A DNA stretch of 64,000 bases, from positions 1,798,001 to 1,862,000 of the forward strand of contig NZ_CP160453.1 in assembly GCF_040744945.1 (NCBI RefSeq), read 5' to 3'. The translations under genes and the position numbers were made by a program. Positions 58,632-64,000 of this stretch are shown piece by piece (positions within the stretch are counted from its first letter, which is position 1; the number at the start of each line of letters is the position of its first letter). Source of the DNA: Saccharothrix sp. HUAS TT1. Its GTDB lineage: Bacteria; Actinomycetota; Actinomycetes; Mycobacteriales; Pseudonocardiaceae. The notes beneath the pieces are model-generated. The model was not told the origin of the DNA and did no database searches. It saw only the letters and a program-made list of their open reading frames with translations.

Positions 58632-59699
58632 TCACCCCGCGTAGCCCCGCAGGAAGCCGACCGCCTCGTCGGTGTCGTCGGTGACCAGGATCCAGCGCTC
58701 GGCCTCCCGACCGCGGGCGAGCGTGCGCACCAGGGGAGCGGCCGGCACCTCGTTCACCCAGAAGTCCTCGCCCAGGAACACCATCGGCGCGGCCGGGCCG
58801 ACCGAGCCGTAGTGGTTCTGGCAGTAGTCCTGGAAGACCTCCTGGACGGTGCCCGCGCTGCCGGGCGTGTAGATGACGCCGCCGGTGGCGACGGTCAGCA
58901 GACCCTCCTCGCGGACCGAGTTGGCGAAGTACTTGGCGTGCAGCTCGCACGCCGGGTTCGGCGGCTCGTGGCCGTAGAACCAGGTCGGGATGCCGATCGT
59001 GCGCACCCGGTCGTGCGTCGGCAGGTCGGTGGGGCAGGCGGCGATCCAGCGCCCGATGGACTCCGCGTCGTGGCCGAACCCCGGGGCCCTGGCCAGGTCC
59101 TTCAGCGTCGGCTCGTCCACGCCGATCCGCACGCCCAGCGGCACGGCCTCCATCACGCCCGGCCCGCCGCCGGTCAGCACGGTGAACCCGGCCTCGCCGA
59201 GCGCCGCGCCCAGCCCCACCGCCCGCCGGTAGCCGTCGGTGTCCCGGCCCAGCGCGTGCCCGCCCATCACCGCGACCGGCCGCTCGGCCAGCGCGTCCGC
59301 CAGCGCCTCGGTGATCGCGTGGTCGTGCAGCCGCTCGGCCAGGGCGTGCAGCGGGTCCGGGTTGTGGCCCCGCGCCCGGCTGTGCCGGTAGATCAGGGCG
59401 TCCGGGGTGTCGGCGTAGGTGACCGGGTCGGCCGGGTCGAACCCGGCGAACAGCTCGCCCGGCGTGTACAGCCGCGACCGGTACACGTCGTAGGGCAGGT
59501 CGGGGATCGCCGGGAACACCAGCGCCCCGGCCGCCGCCGCCCGCCGCTGGCCGACGGGGGAGAGCGCGCAGCCGAGGAACAGCGCGCCGTCCACCGGCAC
59601 GCGCAGCTCCTCGTCGCTCAGGTCGAGCCCGACGAGCACGGCGTCCCGCAGGTCCGTCGCCGCTCGCACCTGGTGGATGTCGGTGTACTCCGTGCGCAC
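58632..59699 (-). CDS. LOG-family nucleotide nucleosidase-like protein
   Basis: A 355-residue protein with AVMGGHALGRDTDGYRRAV, FTVLTGGGPGVMEAV (about 182) and the LOG-type active-site stretch IYTPGSAGTVQEVFQ (about 287; SAG in place of the common GxG). LOG proteins split nucleoside monophosphates; cytokinin enzymes and PpnN are relatives. The long N-terminus (about 120 residues) is unlike short LOG proteins. GTG 59699. Confidence 0.88.
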   Translation of the reverse strand: MRTEYTDIHQVRAATDLRDAVLVGLDLSDEELRVPVDGALFLGCALSPVGQRRAAAAGALVFPAIPDLPYDVYRSRLYTPGELFAGFDPADPVTYADTPDALIYRHSRARGHNPDPLHALAERLHDHAITEALADALAERPVAVMGGHALGRDTDGYRRAVGLGAALGEAGFTVLTGGGPGVMEAVPLGVRIGVDEPTLKDLARAPGFGHDAESIGRWIAACPTDLPTHDRVRTIGIPTWFYGHEPPNPACELHAKYFANSVREEGLLTVATGGVIYTPGSAGTVQEVFQDYCQNHYGSVGPAAPMVFLGEDFWVNEVPAAPLVRTLARGREAERWILVTDDTDEAVGFLRGYAG

Positions 59700-59724
59700 C
59701 GGCGCAGCCTACGACCCCGGCCGG

Positions 59725-60603
59725 TCAGAAGATGACGGTCTGGTTCCCGTGCACGAGGACCCGGTCCTCCAGGTGCCACCGCAGACCGCGCGCCAGCACC
59801 ACCTTCTCGATGTCACGACCCTTGCGCACCATGTCGTTGATCGAGTCGGTGTGGTCCACCCGGATCACGTCCTGCTCCACGATGGGGCCCTGGTCGAGTT
59901 CCGCGGTGACGTAGTGGCAGGTCGCGCCGACCAGCTTCACGCCGCGGCTGTGCGCCTGGTGGTACGGCCGCGCCCCGATGAACGACGGCAGGAAGCTGTG
60001 GTGGATGTTCAGCGCCCGCCCGGCCCAGTCCGCGCACAGCTCGGCGGGCAGGATCTGCATGAACCGCGCCAGCACCACCGCGTGCGGCCGCTGCGCGTCG
60101 ACCAGCTGGCGCAGCTGCGCGAACGCCGCCGACTTGCCCTCCGGGTCGTTCACCGGGAACGGCAGGTGGTGGAACGGGATGCCGTGCGCCCTGGTGATCC
60201 CGGCCAGGTCGGCGTGGTTGCCGATCACCGCCGACACGTCCACGTCCAGCTCGCGCGAGGCCACCCGGCCCAGCAGGTCGTACAGGCAGTGCCCCTCCCT
60301 GGACACCAGGATCACCACGCGCCGCCGCTCGCCGGAGTCGGTCACCCGCCACGCGCCGGGGTGCGCGCCCAGCTCGCGGGCCACCTCGGCGAACCGCGAC
60401 CGCAGCTCCTCGACGTCGAACGGCAGCGAGTCGGCCCGCACCTCCTGGCGGGTGAAGAACCAGTTGGTGGCCGGGTCGGTGTGGTAGGCCGCCTCCACGA
60501 TCCAGCCACCGTGCTCGGCCAGGAACGAGGAGATCCTGGCCACGATGCCGGTCCGGTCCGGGCAGCCGAAGGTGATCACGTAGCGTCGTTCAGGCAGGGG
60601 CAC
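59725..60603 (-). CDS. purU: Formyltetrahydrofolate deformylase
   Basis: Hydrolyses 10-formyl-THF to THF and formate, balancing one-carbon pools and feeding formate to PurT-type purine synthesis. The 292-residue protein has an N-terminal ACT domain (VITFGCPDRTGIVARISSFL, about 8-90) and a formyltransferase domain with HGIPFHHLP, the catalytic Asn/His in ALNIHHSFLPSFIG and Asp in ELDQGPIVEQD. GTG 60603. No obvious operon partner. Confidence 0.96.
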   Translation of the reverse strand: MPLPERRYVITFGCPDRTGIVARISSFLAEHGGWIVEAAYHTDPATNWFFTRQEVRADSLPFDVEELRSRFAEVARELGAHPGAWRVTDSGERRRVVILVSREGHCLYDLLGRVASRELDVDVSAVIGNHADLAGITRAHGIPFHHLPFPVNDPEGKSAAFAQLRQLVDAQRPHAVVLARFMQILPAELCADWAGRALNIHHSFLPSFIGARPYHQAHSRGVKLVGATCHYVTAELDQGPIVEQDVIRVDHTDSINDMVRKGRDIEKVVLARGLRWHLEDRVLVHGNQTVIF

Positions 60604-60615
60604 GACGCGAAGTAT

Positions 60616-61350
60616 CTACGGTCGCGGCAGCCCGTCCAGCAGTGACCTGTCCCCCGATGTGATGGCGCCGCTCGGCCGGCCCCACACCGCCCGGTACAGC
60701 GCGTCCGCGGTGCCCGCGACGATCGCGTCCGCATCGGTGGCCGAGCCGGTGGGGCGGCCGACCTCCGGCGGCTCGCCCGGCGTGAGCCGCAGCTCCCACG
60801 CCCGGCCCGCGTCGGCGGCGTGGAACAGCACGCGGCCCGCCCGCCCGACCGGCTCGCGCCGGGCGACGTGGGGCAGCATCCGGTCCAGGTACTCGTCGAC
60901 GCCGTCGGCCGCGAACCCGGCGTCGAACAGCAGCGACGGCACCTCCGGGCCGTGCAGCGCGTGCTCGGCGTCCAGCCGGTGGATCGCCGTCTCGTGCGCC
61001 TGCCGCCGGGCCCAGAAGGCGTGGGTCTTCGGGCCGGTGAACGACCACGCGGGCGTGTTCGACGTGGTGCCGGCGAGCGCATCGGCCAGCTCGGTGAACC
61101 TCTTGTCCCACCAATCGAGCAGTTCGTCCCAGTCGGCGGGCCGGTCCTGCGGTCGCGGCCGCTCGCCGTCCGGCGGGGTGCGCAAGGCGGTCGACGCCCA
61201 GGAGTGCGTGAGCGCCAGGTGGTCGACCAGGTCCCGCACCGCCCAGCCCGGACAGGTCGGCGCCTGCGCGTCCGGCCCGGCGGCCAGGGCGGCGGCGCGC
61301 GCCGCGGCGTAGTGGGTCCTCAGCTGCTGCACGAGATCCGCGTGGTCCAC
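60616..61350 (-). CDS. DinB-fold, mycothiol-dependent maleylpyruvate isomerase family protein
   Basis: A 244-residue protein with CPGWAVRDLVDHLALTHSW (about 33-51) and FWARRQAHETAIHRLDAEHAL (about 111-131), supplying the three metal-binding histidines of this fold. Real substrates of most members are unknown; mycothiol chemistry is typical of actinobacteria. GTG 61350, 12 bp upstream of purU on the same strand, so probably co-transcribed with it. Confidence 0.88.
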   Translation of the reverse strand: MDHADLVQQLRTHYAAARAAALAAGPDAQAPTCPGWAVRDLVDHLALTHSWASTALRTPPDGERPRPQDRPADWDELLDWWDKRFTELADALAGTTSNTPAWSFTGPKTHAFWARRQAHETAIHRLDAEHALHGPEVPSLLFDAGFAADGVDEYLDRMLPHVARREPVGRAGRVLFHAADAGRAWELRLTPGEPPEVGRPTGSATDADAIVAGTADALYRAVWGRPSGAITSGDRSLLDGLPRP

Positions 61351-61360
61351 CCCGCACAGC

Positions 61361-62164
61361 CTAGGGACCGACGACGTCCCAGGGCAGGGTCACCTCGCCG
61401 AGCCGCCACCGCTTCCGGTCGTCCAGCACCGGCCAGCCGCGCTCGGCCAGCAGCTCCACGGCCCGCACCCAGCGGGCCCGCGGGCCGTAGGGCGCGAACG
61501 GCGCGGACGTCGCCCAGCACGCGTCCAGCTCGCTCAGCAGCGCGTGCACCTTCTCGCCGGGCACGTTGTGGTGGATCAACGCCTTCGGCAGCCGTTCGGC
61601 CAGGTCGCCCGGGGTCTCCAGGTCGGCGGGCAGGCAGGACAGGGTGAACGTCCGCGGCCCGTCGGCGGTCAGCGCGACCCAGCAGCAGCGGCGGCCGATC
61701 TCGTCGCACGTGCCCTCCACCAGCACACCGCCCGGCGCGAGCCGGCCGACCATGGCGCCCCACGCCTCGGCGGCCTGCTCCTCGGTGTACTGGCGCAGCA
61801 CGTTGAACGCGCGCAGCAGCACCGGGCGGGCCCCGGCCAGCTCGAACCCGCCGCGCCGGAAGTCCAGCCGCGGCGGGTCGGCGACCTCCTTGCCCGCGGC
61901 GACCCGGTCCGCGTCCAGCTCCAGGCCGAGCACGCGGACGTCCGGGTTGACCGCGCGCAGCCGTGCGGCCAGCTCCACGGTGGTGACCGGGGACGAGCCG
62001 TAGCCGAGGTCGACCACCAGCGGCTCGGGCCGGTCGAGCAGGTCGCGGTGGGTGTGCGCGACCCACCGGTCCACCCGGCGCAGGCGGTTCGGGTTCGTGG
62101 TGCCCCTGGTGGGCAGGCCGAGCGCGCGGGCCCGACCCGCGGCTAGGCGTGGCGTGCGAGCCAT
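61361..62164 (-). CDS. Class I SAM-dependent methyltransferase-like protein
   Basis: A 267-residue protein with a SAM motif VVDLGYGSSPVTTVELAARL (about 50-69) and VLGLELDADRV; the second half (LIHHNVPGEKVHALLSELD, WVRAVELLAERGWPVLDD) is not a standard class I core. Substrate unknown. ATG 62164 overlaps the end of the DUF2505 gene by 22 bp, so the two are coupled. Confidence 0.82.
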   Translation of the reverse strand: MARTPRLAAGRARALGLPTRGTTNPNRLRRVDRWVAHTHRDLLDRPEPLVVDLGYGSSPVTTVELAARLRAVNPDVRVLGLELDADRVAAGKEVADPPRLDFRRGGFELAGARPVLLRAFNVLRQYTEEQAAEAWGAMVGRLAPGGVLVEGTCDEIGRRCCWVALTADGPRTFTLSCLPADLETPGDLAERLPKALIHHNVPGEKVHALLSELDACWATSAPFAPYGPRARWVRAVELLAERGWPVLDDRKRWRLGEVTLPWDVVGP

Positions 62165-62637
62165 TCGGAGGTGAACTCGGTTTCCTTGTCCAGCAGCAGG
62201 GCCACCTGCTCGGCGATCAACGACTCGACCTTGCCGCCGACCAGCGGGATGCCCACCTTGGTCTGGCCGACGAGCAGCAACTCGCTGCCGGTCGGGGTGT
62301 CGCTGAGCGTGATCGTGCCCTCCAAGCGGCCCGGCACGCCCTTGAGCAGGCCCTCGATGGTGCCGGTCAGACCCGCCTCGGTCCACGTCTCGGTGCGCGT
62401 GATGACCAGGTCACCGCCCAGCACACCGCGCGCGAACGGCGGCAGGTGCTCGGCGGACACACCCTGCTTGAGCTGGTAGGACGTGGTGCCGCCGGTCGAG
62501 GTGAAGGTGATCAGCTCGGGGTCCGCGCCGCCCAGCACGGCCAACCGGTCCCGCAGGTAGGTCTCGTCCACCAGCGCTGCGTACACGTCCCGCGCGGGCC
62601 GGCGGGACGTGGTTCGGTGCTCGATGCGGCGTGCCAT
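62143..62637 (-). CDS. DUF2505 protein (SRPBCC/START-like fold)
   Basis: A 164-residue protein of the actinobacterial DUF2505 family: ARDVYAALVDETYLRDRLAVLGG, ARGVLGGDLVITRTETW, TGSELLLVGQTKVGIPLVGGKVESLI. The fold binds hydrophobic ligands; no function is known. ATG 62637 with murB divergent 25 bp away, so a shared promoter region is very short. Confidence 0.88.
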   Translation of the reverse strand: MARRIEHRTTSRRPARDVYAALVDETYLRDRLAVLGGADPELITFTSTGGTTSYQLKQGVSAEHLPPFARGVLGGDLVITRTETWTEAGLTGTIEGLLKGVPGRLEGTITLSDTPTGSELLLVGQTKVGIPLVGGKVESLIAEQVALLLDKETEFTSEWLARHA

Positions 62638-62662
62638 GTCGCGGAGGCTACCGTTCTCTGTC

Positions 62663-63742
62663 GTGACCACCCCGCCCTCCAGTGCCCGTGTGCCGCTGGC
62701 CGAGTGCACCACGCTGCGGCTCGGTGGCCCTGCGACGAGGTTCGCGCGCGCCGCCACAGCCGCCGAGCTGGTCGAGACCGTGCGCGCGTTGGACGCGGCC
62801 GGCGAACCGCTGCTGCTGCTCGGCGGCGGGTCGAACCTCGTGGTCTCCGACACCGGGTTCGCCGGCACCGTGGTGCAGGTCGGCACGGCGGGCCGGCGGC
62901 TGGACCCGCTGGGCGACGGCCTGGTGCAGCTCACCGTCGAGGCGGGCGAGGACTGGGACTCGGTGGTGGCCGAGGCCGTGGCGCAGGGGCTGGGCGGGCT
63001 GGAGTGCCTGTCCGGCATCCCCGGGCTGGTCGGGGCGACGCCGGTGCAGAACGTCGGCGCGTACGGCGTCGAGGTCGCGCAGGTGCTGACGTCGGTGGAC
63101 CTGCTCGACCGGCGGACCGGCCGGGTGCACCAGGTGCCCGCGGAGGGGCTGGGGCTGGCGTACCGCACGAGCGTGCTGAAGGGCACGGACCAGGCGGTGG
63201 TGCTGCGGGCGCGGTTCGCGCTGACGGCGGGCGGCCAGTCGGCGCCCATCCGGTACGGCGAGCTGGCCAGGGTGCTCGGCGTCGCGCCGGGCGACCGGGT
63301 GCCCGCCGACGCGGCCCGCAAGGCGGTGCTGGAGCTGCGGCGCGGCAAGGGCATGGTGCTGGACGCGGCCGACCACGACACGTGGAGCGCGGGCTCGTTC
63401 TTCACCAACCCGCTGCTGGACGACTCCACGCTGGCCGGTGTGCTGATCCGGATCGCCGAGCGGCTGGGGTCGCACGTGGACGTGCCGACCTACCCGGCGG
63501 GGGCCGGGTTCGCGAAGCTGTCGGCGGCCTGGCTGATCGAGCGGGCCGGGTTCCAGCGCGGGTACCGGGGCGCCGGCGGTCGAGTGGCGTTGTCGGGCAA
63601 GCACACGCTGGCGCTGACCAACCGCGGCGGGGCCTCCACGGAGGACCTGTTGGACCTGGCGCGCGAGGTGCGCGACGGGGTGCGGACGGCGTTCGGGGTG
63701 GAGCTGCGGCCGGAACCCGTGCTGGTGGGCTGCGAGCTCTGA
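62663..63742 (+). CDS. murB: UDP-N-acetylenolpyruvoylglucosamine reductase
   Basis: Second committed step of peptidoglycan precursor synthesis; FAD and NADPH dependent. The 359-residue product shows TTLRLGGPATRF, LLLGGGSNLVVSD, ECLSGIPGLVGATPVQNVGAYG and the catalytic serine region SAGSFFTNPLL, with SGKHTLALTNRGGAS near the end. GTG 62663; TACCGT lies about 7 nt upstream of the start, so the mRNA may be leaderless. Confidence 0.96.
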   Translation: MTTPPSSARVPLAECTTLRLGGPATRFARAATAAELVETVRALDAAGEPLLLLGGGSNLVVSDTGFAGTVVQVGTAGRRLDPLGDGLVQLTVEAGEDWDSVVAEAVAQGLGGLECLSGIPGLVGATPVQNVGAYGVEVAQVLTSVDLLDRRTGRVHQVPAEGLGLAYRTSVLKGTDQAVVLRARFALTAGGQSAPIRYGELARVLGVAPGDRVPADAARKAVLELRRGKGMVLDAADHDTWSAGSFFTNPLLDDSTLAGVLIRIAERLGSHVDVPTYPAGAGFAKLSAAWLIERAGFQRGYRGAGGRVALSGKHTLALTNRGGASTEDLLDLAREVRDGVRTAFGVELRPEPVLVGCEL

Positions 63743-63906
63743 CGCCCTGGGGTTGTCGGGTGCGTGGTCGTGGGGTGCGGCGGTCGTGGGTGCGGTGGTT
63801 GTGGTGTTCCAGGGGCCGGCGGTGGCGAGGCCGAACGGGTGACCACGTGTGACGAATCCTCACTCCGCGCGTTTCATGGAGGCAGGGGCACCTGTTGGAG
63901 GTCGTC

Positions 63907-64000
63907 ATGGCCTACCCCGACGACGATCGCGCGGCCGTCAGGCCGATCAAGAAGCTGGTTGAGGACGACTTCCTGAGCCGGCCCGGTGTGGTGGGTGTCG
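63907..64000 (+). CDS. Partial gene at the right edge
   Basis: ATG 63907 behind TTGGAGG opens a frame of 31 codons to the edge: MAYPDDDRAAVRPIKKL, then SRPGVVGV. The ending resembles the start of the mature region of some trypsin-like proteins, but this is too short to call. Confidence 0.55.
   Translation, partial: MAYPDDDRAAVRPIKKLVEDDFLSRPGVVGV

Overview
The window is a chromosomal segment of a high-GC actinomycete. GC is roughly 70% or more across most of it, GTG starts are frequent, and several starts look leaderless. Family content (DUF397 with XRE/DUF5753, CGNR zinc finger, mycothiol-type DinB proteins, an XRE-HbhA-DUF2516 block laid out as in mycobacteria) suggests a Pseudonocardiaceae-type genus such as Saccharothrix, Actinosynnema or Lentzea. 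The genus is an inference; no rRNA is present.

Left part (1-5009). A minus-strand gene for a Pro/Arg/Glu repeat protein runs off the left edge. After it come a GGDEF diguanylate cyclase, a lipoprotein overlapping dusB, and a secreted Cu/Zn-SOD-like protein.

Genomic island (5010-16308). A 37-bp direct repeat of the 3' part of tRNA-Lys at 5010-5046 matches the intact tRNA-Lys gene (16272-16347). Between them lie about 11.3 kb of accessory genes: a low-GC DUF262/HNH nuclease-like protein, a HAD hydrolase, a 2-TM protein next to an NB-ARC/TPR STAND ATPase (with a probable frameshift), a DUF397/XRE-DUF5753 pair, an APH-like kinase, a TPR regulator, and a truncated tyrosine integrase beside the tRNA. 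This looks like an immobilised integrative element carrying defence-type genes.

Middle (16503-36516). xth comes first, then a divergent TetR/FAD-monooxygenase pair with two clear operators and an orphan ATP-grasp-like protein. A tightly coupled three-gene operon follows: NfeD/YqiJ-like protein, flotillin and a 1,633-aa AAA ATPase. Next are an Excalibur protein, a frameshifted DUF2236 gene, a glutamate-type binding lipoprotein, a cold-shock gene with strong hairpins, a tRNA Glu-Asp-Phe cluster, a PP2C-like/HTH/Clp-N locus with paired palindromes, and a divergent YczE/MocR pair.

Right part (36517-64000). A G-rich repetitive non-coding stretch precedes a secreted low-complexity protein. Then come an ECF sigma/140-aa protein/CHAT-protease operon, a PadR-ABC-FtsX-FtsX locus, a CGNR regulator, a DUF445 protein, an aminotransferase, a membrane NACHT ATPase and a zinc-ribbon protein. 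The rest is a PCMT-like methyltransferase, the XRE-HbhA-DUF2516-hydrolase block, a DJ-1/PfpI protein, a TipA-like MerR regulator with a 19-bp-spacer promoter, YbaK, a LOG protein, purU, a DinB-fold protein, a methyltransferase, DUF2505 and murB. A partial gene reaches the right edge.

The most interesting loci are the tRNA-Lys island, the flotillin/giant-ATPase operon, the sigma/CHAT operon and the membrane NACHT gene.
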